DNA of 64,000 bases from UBA6912 sp963792895 (GTDB lineage Bacteria; Actinomycetota; Acidimicrobiia; Spongiisociales; UBA5794), in contig CAWBYA010000003.1 of the NCBI GenBank assembly GCA_963792895.1, positions 434,001 to 498,000 of the forward strand, read 5' to 3'. The notes under the pieces were generated by a model. That model was not told where the DNA came from. It made no database searches and worked only from the letters and a program-made list of their open reading frames with translations. Below, one piece after another: positions 17,609-26,402 of this stretch; the first letter of the stretch is position 1, and every line of letters starts with the position of its first letter. The position numbers were made by a program, and so were the translations under genes.

Positions 17609-18115
17609 CTACGGTTCGCGGGTGGGCGTGCCGAGGCCCGGCACCACCTCGCCGCCGAGGCGGGTCAACGCAACTGGGTCGATCTTGACCTTGATAGAGC
17701 GGCTGCCTCCTCCGAGGATGACCCACGGCGGCTTCATGACGGCGGCGTCGACGTACAGCGGCAGGCTGTCGGGCAGCGCGAAAGGCGTCACGCCGCCAAC
17801 CGCCATGCCCGTCAGCGCTTCGGTGAGGTCGGGGGGAGCGAACGACAGCTTGCGAACGTCGAGCAAGGCGCGCACGGTGCGGTTGACGTCGAGTCGTGTG
17901 GTGGCGAGCACCACACACGCTGCATGACGCCCAACCGGCCGTTTCGACGCAACGAGGATCGTGTTGGCGCTCTGGCTCTCCGGGTAGCCGTAGTGGGCAC
18001 AGAATGCTGCGGTGTCGGCCAGCGCAGGATCGCAATCGATGATCTCGTACGGCAGCCCGATGCCGGCGACGACCGCTCGGACCGTGGCCTCCATGGCCGC
18101 AGTGTCGTCAACCAT
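17609..18115 (-). CDS. YbaK/EbsC-family aminoacyl-tRNA deacylase
   Basis: A 168-aa protein. KRPVGRHAACVVLATTRLDV, LSFAPPDLTEALTGMAVGGV, TPFALPDSLPLYVDAAVM and ILGGGSRSIKVKIDP match the YbaK fold, which hydrolyses mischarged tRNAs (for example Cys-tRNAPro) in trans. The family's Lys (VASKR) and the GGVTPF motif are present. ATG 18115 lies 5 bp after the pfk-like gene stop, so the two are probably co-transcribed. Confidence 0.85.
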   Translation of the reverse strand: MVDDTAAMEATVRAVVAGIGLPYEIIDCDPALADTAAFCAHYGYPESQSANTILVASKRPVGRHAACVVLATTRLDVNRTVRALLDVRKLSFAPPDLTEALTGMAVGGVTPFALPDSLPLYVDAAVMKPPWVILGGGSRSIKVKIDPVALTRLGGEVVPGLGTPTREP

Positions 18116-18119
18116 CGCC

Positions 18120-19223
18120 TCAGTCGCCGAATCCGACGCCGAGTGAGCGGGCCGCCCGAACCCACGCGTGATCTGGGGGGACGACCTTCCGCTTTCCCGC
18201 CACCTCCTCGAGCGGCACCGGCACGGCCTCCTCGCCCTGGAGAGCAACCATCACACCGTGGACGCCATCGGCCACGAGGTGCGCCGTCCTCGTCCCGAGC
18301 CGCGTTGCGAGCAGCCGGTCGGCAGGCGAAGGCGTGCCCCCGCGCTGGACGTGGCCGAGGATCGTGACCCTGGTCTCGAGACCGGTGAGCTCCTCCAGCT
18401 TGTGGGCCAGCCGATCGGTGCTGTTCCCCTGGACCGCTTTCAGGCCCGCCAGTTCTTCGGCCGCCGCCTCATCCGAGTCGGCCAGCATGTCGAGCGCCGC
18501 CATACGCTCGTGCTCGGGCAGGGCAACGGCACCTTCAGACACCACCACGATGCTGAACGTGCTGCCGCCGGCCTTTCGCTCGAGGATCGAGTCGGAGATC
18601 GCTTCGACCGAGTAGGGGATCTCCGGGAGCAGGATGACGTCTGCGCCACCGGCGAGGCCCGACCCGAGCGCCAGCCATCCAGCGTTGTGGCCCATCACCT
18701 CCACAACGATGATGCGATGGTGGGAGTGGGCGGTCGAGTGCAGCCGGTCGATCGCCTCCGATGCGATGCCGAGGGCCGTGTCGAACCCGAACGTGACATC
18801 CGTGCCCCACACGTCGTTGTCGATGGTCTTCGGCAGCGTCAGGACCGGCATTCCCCGCTTGGCGAGCCGCAGGGCGTTCTTGGCGGTCCCGCCTCCGCCG
18901 AGGCAGACCAGCGCATCCAGAGAGAGCGACGCGAAGTTCTCGAACATGACATCGGTCATGTCCATGACTTTGCCGCCGATGTCCATCTTGTGCGGCTTCT
19001 CGCGGCTCGTCCCCAGAATCGTCCCGCCCTTGGTGAGGATCCCGGACAGCGATTCGCTGTCGAGCCGGATGAAGCGTTGCTGCATCAGGCCCTTGAAGCC
19101 GTCCTTGAACCCGATGACGTTCATGTCGTAGCTGCGGATGGCCGCCTTGCCGATGCCCCGGATCGCGGCATTGAGGCCGGGCGAGTCGCCGCCGGCGGTG
19201 AGGATCCCGATGCTCTGTCCCAC
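18120..19223 (-). CDS. pfkA: 6-phosphofructokinase (PKTIDND subgroup)
   Basis: A 367-aa PfkA-family enzyme: GILTAGGDSPGLNAAIRG at the start, LPKTIDNDVWGTDVTFGFDT for fructose-6-phosphate binding, VEVMGHNAGWLAL and LGHVQRGGTPSPADRLLATR. The nucleotide-site motif is GGGGT where E. coli PfkA has GGDGS, and Lys replaces Gly in P-K-TIDND, a feature associated with PPi use in this superfamily. The phosphate donor cannot be decided from sequence. GTG 19223 is preferred over an upstream ATG at 19253 because AGGAG lies 7 bp before it. It acts in glycolysis. Confidence 0.88.
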   Translation of the reverse strand: MGQSIGILTAGGDSPGLNAAIRGIGKAAIRSYDMNVIGFKDGFKGLMQQRFIRLDSESLSGILTKGGTILGTSREKPHKMDIGGKVMDMTDVMFENFASLSLDALVCLGGGGTAKNALRLAKRGMPVLTLPKTIDNDVWGTDVTFGFDTALGIASEAIDRLHSTAHSHHRIIVVEVMGHNAGWLALGSGLAGGADVILLPEIPYSVEAISDSILERKAGGSTFSIVVVSEGAVALPEHERMAALDMLADSDEAAAEELAGLKAVQGNSTDRLAHKLEELTGLETRVTILGHVQRGGTPSPADRLLATRLGTRTAHLVADGVHGVMVALQGEEAVPVPLEEVAGKRKVVPPDHAWVRAARSLGVGFGD

Positions 19224-19352
19224 GATGCAGCTCCTGGCTCGCTGAGGGGCCATCTCATCCTATCGCGCGGCCTCTGGCCCACCGGCCGAAACCGCTGGCA
19301 TTCTCCGTGAGGTGTGGCAGAATCGCCGCACCAGAGAAAGGAGGTGGTCCAA

Positions 19353-19400
19353 ATCTGCAGCAACAGTCTTTACAGGACCCTGGAGGTGGCCGAGCGCTAG
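19353..19400 (+). CDS. candidate 15-codon ORF with AUC start and perfect extended ribosome binding site
   Basis: AAAGGAGGTGGTCC (19337-19350) is complementary, allowing one G-U pair, to nearly the whole 3' end of 16S rRNA. Eight bases after its GGAGG core comes ATC (19353), opening the frame ICSNSLYRTLEVAER then TAG. No ATG, GTG or TTG lies at a workable distance in any frame. Such a strong signal before a tiny frame suggests a leader peptide, a standby site or a translated small RNA. A -10-like CAGAAT lies about 25 bp upstream of the site. The identity is unknown. Confidence 0.4.
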   Translation: MCSNSLYRTLEVAER

Positions 19401-19691
19401 GCGGCCCCTAGCAGCAAAGCCTCTAGACCGGGTCGTCTCCCCACGCTGTCGAGTGCGGGAAGGTAGCGACTCCAACTCGGACCACCGGGAACCCGGAGAC
19501 CGCAGGAAGGTCCCCTGCGGCAGTGCCGTCTGGCGCTGAAGCTCTCCGGGTTCTTCTACGTGCTGAAGGCCCCCGATTCCAAAATGGGTTGGTTGCGGGG
19601 CGCAAACTGCGTATTGTTCAGCGATCCCCTTGCTTTTCTCTGCACGCGCAGGCGGCATGGGGAGTCTGCAAGCAAACAAGGAAGGACATCC
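19401..19691 (+). other. intergenic leader region before the ABC binding-protein gene
   Basis: No convincing gene. A perfect 7-bp hairpin (CCGCAGG, 19500-19506, with 19514-19520) and other short GC-rich pairings suggest a structured untranslated region or terminator between the mini-ORF and the binding-protein gene. I recognise no riboswitch class. Confidence 0.4.
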
Positions 19692-21062
19692 ATGAAGCGA
19701 CCGATCAAGCTCCTCGCGATGCTGCTCGCGTTCGTGCTGATCGTGGCGGCCTGTGGTGGCGACGACGACTCCGGTGGTGCAACTACCACCGCAGCCGGCA
19801 CCGAGACCACCACGACCGCGGCGGCTACCGAAACGACGACCACCGCGGCGACAGACACCACGGCTGCTGAGACGACCACGACTGCCGGAGGCACGGCCTC
19901 GGCCTCGGCCGACGGCGTGCTCGTGATCGGCACCCTGCTCCCGGTCACGGGCGACCTCTCATTCCTCGGGCCACCCGAGGTTGCCGGCGCACGTTTGGCT
20001 GTTGAGGACATCAACGCCGCTGGTGGCGTCCTAGGGAACCCCGTCGTTCTCGAAGAGGGCGATTCCGGCGATACCAATCAGGACATTGCCAACCCGGAGG
20101 TCGACCGTCTCATTGCGGCGGGCGCCGATGCGATCATTGGTGCGGCCAGCTCGGCCGTCTCCAAGCTCGTCATCGACAAGATCACGGGTAACAACGTGAT
20201 CCACTTCTCGCCGGCCAACACGTCGCCCGACTTCACCACCTACGACGACAACGGGCTGTACTTCCGTACGGCGCCGTCGGACCTGCTGCAAGGCAAGGTT
20301 CTCGCCGACCAGGTCGCAGCTCAGGGCAACGAGAGGGTGGCGGTGCTCTACCGGCAGGAGTCCTACGGTCAGGGTCTGGCCGACTCCTTCAAGGAGAACT
20401 TCGAGGCACTCGGCGGAACCGTCGATCCTTTCCTCGCCTATGCGGTTGACACTGAGAACTTCGATCCTGAGGTCGATCAGATCGTCGCCGCCGCTCCTGA
20501 TGCCGTCGTGGTCATCGGTTTTGCCGAGTCGGGCAACATCATCACGACCATGAACGAGCGGGGTATTGGCCCGACAAGTGACACGAACGTGTGGGGCGTC
20601 GATGGCAACATCGGCAACATGGGCACCTTGGTGGCCGACCCGGCGATCCTCGTCGGGATGCAGGGCACTGAGCCCAGCGTCGACCTTGGCGCCATCTCCG
20701 ACTTCACCGAACGCCTCGATCAGGCGTACGAGGGTGGCGTTGGTGGCGTGTTCGCCTACGGCGCCGAGACCTACGACGCCATCACCATCGTCGCCTTGGC
20801 GGCAGAGGTGGCAGGCTCCGACGATCCGCTGCTGATCGCAGCGCAGATCAACGGTGTGACGAAGGACGGTGAAAAGTGCACGGACTTCGCGTCGTGCAAA
20901 GCCGTCATCGACGCGGGTGGCGACCCCGACTATGACGGTCAGGGTGGCCCGTACGAGTTCGTCGACGCAGGTGAGCCGGCAGCGGCCAGCTTCCGCGTTG
21001 CGACCTACGACGGTGGCGAGACGCCCAACACCGACCTCGACGTGTACGTGTTCGCTTCGTAA
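19692..21062 (+). CDS. livJ: branched-chain amino-acid-type ABC substrate-binding lipoprotein
   Basis: A 456-aa lipoprotein: signal peptide with lipobox LIVAACGG, a Thr-rich linker of about 50 residues, then a type I periplasmic-binding (Leu/Ile/Val) fold beginning VLVIGTLLPVTGDLSFLGPP and including AVEDINAAGGVLGNPVVLEE, ADAIIGAASSAVS and VGVFAYGAETYDAITIVALA-like segments. GGAAGGACATCC precedes ATG 19692. The permease and ATPase genes lie convergently at 21.5-25.5 kb. The exact substrate is not known; this family carries amino acids, amides and urea. Confidence 0.88.
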   Translation: MKRPIKLLAMLLAFVLIVAACGGDDDSGGATTTAAGTETTTTAAATETTTTAATDTTAAETTTTAGGTASASADGVLVIGTLLPVTGDLSFLGPPEVAGARLAVEDINAAGGVLGNPVVLEEGDSGDTNQDIANPEVDRLIAAGADAIIGAASSAVSKLVIDKITGNNVIHFSPANTSPDFTTYDDNGLYFRTAPSDLLQGKVLADQVAAQGNERVAVLYRQESYGQGLADSFKENFEALGGTVDPFLAYAVDTENFDPEVDQIVAAAPDAVVVIGFAESGNIITTMNERGIGPTSDTNVWGVDGNIGNMGTLVADPAILVGMQGTEPSVDLGAISDFTERLDQAYEGGVGGVFAYGAETYDAITIVALAAEVAGSDDPLLIAAQINGVTKDGEKCTDFASCKAVIDAGGDPDYDGQGGPYEFVDAGEPAAASFRVATYDGGETPNTDLDVYVFAS

Positions 21063-21091
21063 GCACACGACGTACGTCGATTGAGTGACGC

Positions 21092-21121
21092 AGGGCCGGC
21101 CCCACCAGGGGCCGGCCCTGT
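21092..21121 (+). terminator. strong hairpin after the binding-protein gene
   Basis: Arms of 13 bp (CAGGGCCGGCCCC, 21092-21104, with 21109-21121) are perfectly complementary around ACCA, 30 bp after the stop. Only a weak T-run follows. Confidence 0.75.
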
Positions 21122-21476
21122 CTGCGCATTCGGTATCTGGTATCCGGTATCGGTAGCGACCAGCGGCTGGCTGGGGCTTCGCCATCGCAGCGACGGAAGT
21201 CGCCGACCGGCGCGGCCGGCTTGGCCGCAATCGACATCGCAGAACTGCGCATCCGGCTCGTGAACTCGAACTCCTCTACCGGCGGAGCGGACGTCCCTTC
21301 ACGGGTTGCCGCCGCCCGTGCGCAAGCGGCCTGCGACACCCGCAGCTCGCGGGAGTTGCGCATGTACGACGACTACCAGAGCCAATTGCCGAGGTGAGCT
21401 CCGTCACCTCCGCCACACCCAAGCGCGGACGCCAAGTACTGGCTAGGGATACCGAGGACCCGGCGACGCAGGCGCC
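21122..21476. other. intergenic region without a confident gene
   Basis: Between the binding-protein terminator and the livF stop. A plus-strand frame ending near 21397 (ending MYDDYQSQLPR) has plausible codon use but no good start or ribosome binding site. It may be a gene remnant. No RNA gene is recognised. Confidence 0.4.
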
Positions 21477-22208
21477 CTACTCGACTCTTGCCAGCGTGCC
21501 GAGGTAGAGCTCGATGACCTTCGGGTCGGTGAGGAGGGCCATGCCGGTGTCGGTGTAGGCGTTCGTCCCCTGGTCGAGAACGTAGCCGCGATCGCAGATC
21601 TGGAGGCAGCGGCGGGCGTTCTGCTCCACCATGATGATGCCGACACCCGTCCGGTTGATTTGTTTGGTGCGGATGAACACCTCGTCTTGGAGAGCAGGCG
21701 ACAGTCCCGCCGAGGGCTCGTCGAGGAGCAGCACTCGCGGTTCCATCATGAGCGCCCGCCCCAACGCCAGCATCTGACGCTCCCCCCCGGAGAGTGAGCC
21801 GGCGCGTTGCTTGATGCGCTCACCGAGGCGCGGGAACATCTCGGTCACGACGTCGATGCGTTCCTTCGCCTTCTTGGGTCGCAGGAACACGCCCATCTCG
21901 AGGTTCTCCTCAACGGTGAGGCTGGGGAAGACATTGTTGACCTGGGGCACGTAGCCGATGCCGCGCTCGACGAGCTCGTGCGCCGAGAGGTTGGTGATGT
22001 CATCGCCGTTGTACGTCACCGTCCCGGAGCTGATTCTGAGCAGTCCCAGCAGCGCTTTGATCATGGTCGACTTGCCGGCCCCGTTGGGCCCAATGATCCC
22101 CACCAGCTCGCCTTGGGCAAGCGTGAGGTTCACGCCGTTGAGGATGTTGACGCGCGGCACGTACCCGGCGACGACGCTGTCGATGACGATGAGAGGCTGT
22201 TCACTCAT
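21477..22208 (-). CDS. livF: branched-chain amino-acid-type ABC ATPase LivF
   Basis: A 243-aa ATPase with Walker A GIIGPNGAGKSTMIKAL, Q-loop region GIGYVPQVNNVFPSLTVEEN, signature LSGGERQMLALGRALM, Walker B VLLLDEPSAGL and switch region IIMVEQNARRCLQICDRGYV (Glu-Gln in place of His, as usual in LivF). ATG 22208 overlaps the livG stop by 8 bp. Last gene of the livHMGF operon. Confidence 0.93.
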   Translation of the reverse strand: MSEQPLIVIDSVVAGYVPRVNILNGVNLTLAQGELVGIIGPNGAGKSTMIKALLGLLRISSGTVTYNGDDITNLSAHELVERGIGYVPQVNNVFPSLTVEENLEMGVFLRPKKAKERIDVVTEMFPRLGERIKQRAGSLSGGERQMLALGRALMMEPRVLLLDEPSAGLSPALQDEVFIRTKQINRTGVGIIMVEQNARRCLQICDRGYVLDQGTNAYTDTGMALLTDPKVIELYLGTLARVE

Positions 22209-23169
22209 GGTGGTGGTGCTTCTCTTCTTCGATCTCTTCGATGACTTCCCGAGACTCTTCGATCTCCTCGGCGACCGCCGCCTCGTCTTCGGCGATCCGT
22301 GCGTCTTCCTCAGAGAGGTCCAGCGGGGCATCGTGGTGGGCCCCCAAGTACGCATCGATCACGGCCTGGTTGCCGGTGATCGTCGAGTGTGGCCCCTCTG
22401 CGATGATCGCACCCTCTGCCATCACGACCACCCAGTCCGAGATGTCTCGCACCACGTCCATGTCGTGCTCGACGAACACCACCGTGATGCCCTCGTCACG
22501 CAAGTCCTTCACATGGTGGAGCAAGTCTTGGGTGAGCGCAGGATTCACTCCGGCCATCGGCTCGTCGAGCATGATGATCTCGGGTTTGGACATGAGCGCC
22601 CGCGCCATCTCGAGCAGCTTGCGCTGGCCGCCCGAGAGCGTGCCCGCGTACTCGTCGCGCATGTGATCGAGCTTGAACCGGCCCAGCAGATCGTCGGCGA
22701 GCACCTCGATCTCACGATCCTGCCGGAGCCACAGCGGAGGGATCACCGCCCGCCAGAACGTCTCGCCCGACTGCTTCTGCGCACCGAGTTTCATGTTCTC
22801 CATGACGCTCAGCTTCGTGAGGGATTTCGTGAGCTGGAACGTGCGCACCATGCCCCGCCGCGCGAGCAGGTGCGGTGATTTGCCGTCGATCGATGCACCG
22901 TTGAACACCGTGTGACCGGTGTCCGGTGCGTCAAAACCGGTGAGGAGATTGAAGAACGTCGTCTTGCCGGCGCCGTTGGGACCGATGAGTCCGGTGATGA
23001 CGCCGCGCTCGATCTCGAGGTGGTCGACATCCACGGCAACGATGCCGCCGAAGGCGCGGCGCATCTTGTCGACAACCAGGATCGGATCCGGCTTGGCAAC
23101 CCCCGGCACGTGGTCGATCGTGCCAAGGCCTGTTGCGTCGATCGTCATCGGTGTGGCGTCATCTGGCAT
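22201..23169 (-). CDS. livG: branched-chain amino-acid-type ABC ATPase LivG with acidic His-ending tail
   Basis: A 322-aa ATPase: ILVVDKMRRAFGGIVAVDVD, Walker A GLIGPNGAGKTTFFNLLTG, signature LSGGQRKLLEMARALM, Walker B IIMLDEPMAGVNPAL and switch His in VVFVEHDMDVVRDISDWVVV. Beyond the usual end lies a tail of about 45 residues, very rich in Glu and ending EEKHHHHE. The tail could bind metal or a partner. An N-terminal extension of about 25 residues is also present. ATG 23169 overlaps the livM stop by 11 bp. Confidence 0.92.
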   Translation of the reverse strand: MPDDATPMTIDATGLGTIDHVPGVAKPDPILVVDKMRRAFGGIVAVDVDHLEIERGVITGLIGPNGAGKTTFFNLLTGFDAPDTGHTVFNGASIDGKSPHLLARRGMVRTFQLTKSLTKLSVMENMKLGAQKQSGETFWRAVIPPLWLRQDREIEVLADDLLGRFKLDHMRDEYAGTLSGGQRKLLEMARALMSKPEIIMLDEPMAGVNPALTQDLLHHVKDLRDEGITVVFVEHDMDVVRDISDWVVVMAEGAIIAEGPHSTITGNQAVIDAYLGAHHDAPLDLSEEDARIAEDEAAVAEEIEESREVIEEIEEEKHHHHE

Positions 23170-24172
23170 CGAGCGCCATCTCCTCCTTCGAACCGAAGAT
23201 ACCTTGGGGTCGGTACACCATGAGCAGGATGAGCGCGAGGCCGACCACCCAGAACCGAATCTGATCGACCTGGCTTGGGTCCATGACTGATGTCGGGACG
23301 ACACCTTGGTCGACGAGCTGGCGGCCGAGGTTCTGCACGAAGGTGATGAGACCCCAGTAGATCATCGATCCGACGATCGGCGCCCACACCTTCCCGACGC
23401 CTCCGAGGATCAGGACCAGCCAGAAGAAGAAGGTCAGGGGCGCAACGAAGAAGTCGGGCTGGATCGTCGCTTTGCCGATGGCGTCGACCATCCCGGCGAA
23501 TCCGCCGATGATGCCTCCCAGGATCAGGGCCTGCATCTTGTAGTAGTAGGCGTTCTTGCCGAGGGCGAGCGCAGCGTTCTCGTCCTCCCGGATCGCCTTG
23601 ACGACTCGGCCCCACGGAGCGCGCATCAGGAGGTACACGAGAAGCACGGCGAGCAGCGCGACGACCCAACCGATGACGATCGCGTAGAACTCCGCACCTC
23701 GATACTGGATTGGGCCGATGCCGTATGACTGGCTGGCGTCGAACGGATTCAGCTCGCGGAACGGGCCGATGAACTCGTTCAGGCCCTCCGCACCACGAGT
23801 CACACCGCGTAACGCAGTCGACCGCGCCATCAGCCGCACGATCTCACCGGCGGCGATCGTGACGATGGCCAGGTAGTCCGCGCGCAACCGCAGCGTCGGG
23901 AATCCGAGCAAGAGTGCGAAGATCGTGGCGAAGATCATCCCCACGATGACGGCGAGCAGGACGTTGTCCTGGCCCCAGTAGGTGACGGTGAGCCCCATGC
24001 CGTACGCACCCATGGCGACGAAGCCGACCTGGCCGAAGTTGAGGAGGCCGGCATAGCCGAAGTGCACGTTGAGCCCGATGGCGGCGATCGCATAGACGGC
24101 GGCGTTGAGCCCAAACACCTGGCTCAGGGTCTGGTCGAAGATGAAGCCCCAGTCGATCGCGGCAAAGACCAT
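23159..24172 (-). CDS. livM: branched-chain amino-acid-type ABC permease LivM
   Basis: A 337-aa polytopic membrane protein: AIAAIGLNVHFGYAGLLNFG (the LivM signature), FPTLRLRADYLAIVTIAAGE, APWGRVVKAIREDENAALAL (the coupling-helix region), then helices ending LALILLMVYRPQGIFGSKEE. ATG 24172 follows the livH stop by 2 bp and has GGGTGG upstream. An overlapping TTG start is possible. Confidence 0.92.
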   Translation of the reverse strand: MVFAAIDWGFIFDQTLSQVFGLNAAVYAIAAIGLNVHFGYAGLLNFGQVGFVAMGAYGMGLTVTYWGQDNVLLAVIVGMIFATIFALLLGFPTLRLRADYLAIVTIAAGEIVRLMARSTALRGVTRGAEGLNEFIGPFRELNPFDASQSYGIGPIQYRGAEFYAIVIGWVVALLAVLLVYLLMRAPWGRVVKAIREDENAALALGKNAYYYKMQALILGGIIGGFAGMVDAIGKATIQPDFFVAPLTFFFWLVLILGGVGKVWAPIVGSMIYWGLITFVQNLGRQLVDQGVVPTSVMDPSQVDQIRFWVVGLALILLMVYRPQGIFGSKEEMALDAR

Positions 24173-24174
24173 CG

Positions 24175-25521
24175 TCAACCCACCCTTTCCCTACGACCCA
24201 TGATTCCCTGCGGGCGGATGATGAGCACGATGATGAGCACGACGAGGGCCCCGACGTTCTTGAGCTCGGTCGGCATGAACAACGTCGAGACCTGAATCCC
24301 GACACCGACGAGCAGGGATCCGACCAGGGCGCCGAATGCAGTACCGAGACCGCCCAGGACGACGCCGGCGAAGACGAGGAGCAAGGTCCGGAATCCGATA
24401 TTCCAGCTCACCTGCTCGGTGAGCCCGAGGAAGACGCCGCCCAGCGCCGCCAGGGATCCACCGAGGGTCCAGACGAATCGGATGACTCTCTGCACGTCGA
24501 TGCCTGAGGATTCTGCAAGGTCGCGGTTGTCGGCGACGGCCCGCATCGCCTTGCCCATCCTGGCGTAGATCAGGAAGAGCCCGACCCCGACGAGCACCGC
24601 TATCGAAAGGCCTCCCACCACGAGGTCCTTGGGAGTGATCTGGACGATTCCAATGTCGATCGCCGATTGAGAGGTGTAGTCCTTGAAGAACCGCGGGGTG
24701 CCACCAAAGCCGAAGAGGAAGAAGTACCGCAACAAGAGGCCAAGGCCGATGGTCACCACCAGCTGCGCAATGAGCCCCACACCCCGGCGGCGCAGCGGAC
24801 CGAAGAGGAACCTGTCGAGACCCCAGCCCATCGCGCCGCCGGCGGCGATAGCGAATAGCGCAGCGATTGCGAGGTTCATTCCCCCGCCGAACGGCGGTGG
24901 CCATCCGTCCATGAAGCCGAGGAACCCGGCAAAACCGAAGAAGTTGAACATGTAGGCGATCAACATGCCCCATCCGACCATCTCGCCATGCGCGAAGTTG
25001 ACGAGACCTGTGGTGCCGAAGATGAGGGAGAGGCCGATAGCCGCCATCGCGATGATCAGGCCGAGCTTGAGACCCTCGACCGTGAGTTGGGCGACTTGCC
25101 GCCTCGAGATGCCGCCCGACGTGCTCACACCGCCACCCTCACCGGACGTCGTGGAGAAGATCGTGCGTCCCTGTTGGCCCGCTTGGATCGTCACCGTTGC
25201 GGGGTTGCGATCCGGATTGCGGAGCACGACACCTTCGGGGAGGGAGTCGGGATCGACGGTCACCGAATAGTCTCCAGGCCCTGGGAGGTCGACGAGGAAC
25301 GTCCCCTCGTCGTCGGTGACCGTCTCGCCGACGATCTCACCGTTCGCATCGGTCACGATGATGCTGACGCCGACGGCAGGCACCGCTTCCCCGGATTCCG
25401 GGTCGTCGTAGCGGATGGTGCTGGTGACCGACTCGCCGCCCTGGGCGAGAACAGCGGTGGGGAGAAGGACGACGAGAGCAAACAGCGTCACCAGCGCCAT
25501 GCCGATCGCACGCCGTCTCAT
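24175..25521 (-). CDS. livH: branched-chain amino-acid-type ABC permease LivH with N-terminal extracytoplasmic Ig-like domain
   Basis: A 448-aa protein, about 150 residues longer than a usual LivH. A signal peptide (VTLFALVVLLPTAVLAQGG) and an extracellular beta domain of SpaA/carboxypeptidase-regulatory type (GVSIIVTDANGEIVGETVTD, EGTFLVDLPGPGDYSVTVDP) precede the permease, which starts LKLGLIIAMAAIGLSLIFGT and contains GLVNFAHGEMVGWGMLIAY and MGKAMRAVADNRDLAESSGI. ATG 25521 has GGGAGG 10 bp upstream. First gene of livHMGF. Confidence 0.9.
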   Translation of the reverse strand: MRRRAIGMALVTLFALVVLLPTAVLAQGGESVTSTIRYDDPESGEAVPAVGVSIIVTDANGEIVGETVTDDEGTFLVDLPGPGDYSVTVDPDSLPEGVVLRNPDRNPATVTIQAGQQGRTIFSTTSGEGGGVSTSGGISRRQVAQLTVEGLKLGLIIAMAAIGLSLIFGTTGLVNFAHGEMVGWGMLIAYMFNFFGFAGFLGFMDGWPPPFGGGMNLAIAALFAIAAGGAMGWGLDRFLFGPLRRRGVGLIAQLVVTIGLGLLLRYFFLFGFGGTPRFFKDYTSQSAIDIGIVQITPKDLVVGGLSIAVLVGVGLFLIYARMGKAMRAVADNRDLAESSGIDVQRVIRFVWTLGGSLAALGGVFLGLTEQVSWNIGFRTLLLVFAGVVLGGLGTAFGALVGSLLVGVGIQVSTLFMPTELKNVGALVVLIIVLIIRPQGIMGRRERVG

Positions 25522-25628
25522 TGTGCCCACGCCTCCCTGCGGTCTCCGGCAGCTCGTCGGGACGTTAGCGTTTGGGGCCTACGCCATGCGACCGCTTTCC
25601 CGCTTCGATCACAGGGAGTGACCCGCCG

Positions 25629-26402
25629 ATGGAGTTCAATCGATACTTGGAGTGGATTCACGCAGACGGCGAACGGCTTGCGGCTGTAGCCGAATTGGGC
25701 ATGGACGCCGAGGTTCCCTCATGCCCTGGATGGACGGTCGCCGACCTGGTCGCCCACACCGGCGTCGTGCACCGCCACAAGGAACGCATCGTTCGCGAGA
25801 AGTGGCAGGACGGCCAGCCGCTCCCCGGGGAGGCTCCGGCCGACGGCCTCATCGCGTGGTACCGAGATGGGCTCGACCGCATGCTCGACGTTCTGGCAGA
25901 TCACGATCCGGCACAGCCCGTTGCCACCTGGTACCCGGAGGACCAATCGGTTGGCTTCTGGTTTCGCCGCATGGCGTGCGAGACGGTGGTGCACCGGATC
26001 GACGCCGAACTGGCGCACAGTGCCGTCACCCCGGTCGATCCCGACCTCGCCGCCGATGCGGTCGATGAGGTCCTGGTGGTGTTCATGGCTGGGTACCCGG
26101 AGTGGGCCGACGTCGAGCGGGGAGACCGCACCGTTCGCCTCGAAGCGACGGACACAGGTTCGTTTTGGACGCTGCGATACGTCGAGTTCTCCGGCACATC
26201 GGCCGTTACGGGTACGGAGTATGCCGACGAGCCCAGCTTCGAGTTGATCGGGGACGACGCACCGGCAACGACCGTCGCCGGAGTGGCCGAGGACATTCTC
26301 TTGTTTCTGTGGGGGCGTCGAACGGCCGACGGGCTGGTGGTTGATGGAGACGCCTCGATCCTCGACGACCTGCGGCGGGTTGCCGCAGACGTCACGCAAT
26401 GA
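25629..26402 (+). CDS. TIGR03083/maleylpyruvate-isomerase-like family protein
   Basis: A 257-aa protein with a DinB-like four-helix N-terminus (MEFNRYLEWIHADGERLAAV, VPSCPGWTVADLVAHTGVVH) and a C-terminal domain ending in VAEDILLFLWGRRT. This is the actinobacterial TIGR03083 pattern. His in VAHTGVVH and in TVVHRIDAE are candidate metal ligands. In this family thiol (mycothiol) dependence is known for some members only, so the substrate is open. Its stop overlaps the arginine deiminase start (ATGA). Confidence 0.8.
   Translation: MEFNRYLEWIHADGERLAAVAELGMDAEVPSCPGWTVADLVAHTGVVHRHKERIVREKWQDGQPLPGEAPADGLIAWYRDGLDRMLDVLADHDPAQPVATWYPEDQSVGFWFRRMACETVVHRIDAELAHSAVTPVDPDLAADAVDEVLVVFMAGYPEWADVERGDRTVRLEATDTGSFWTLRYVEFSGTSAVTGTEYADEPSFELIGDDAPATTVAGVAEDILLFLWGRRTADGLVVDGDASILDDLRRVAADVTQ

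Noticed and set aside
16732..17688. 318-codon plus-strand frame
   Set aside because: It mirrors the SLH repeats on the other strand and has no family features.
21122..21476. Short gene ending near 21397
   Set aside because: No start with a ribosome binding site and no recognisable fold. Listed only as intergenic.
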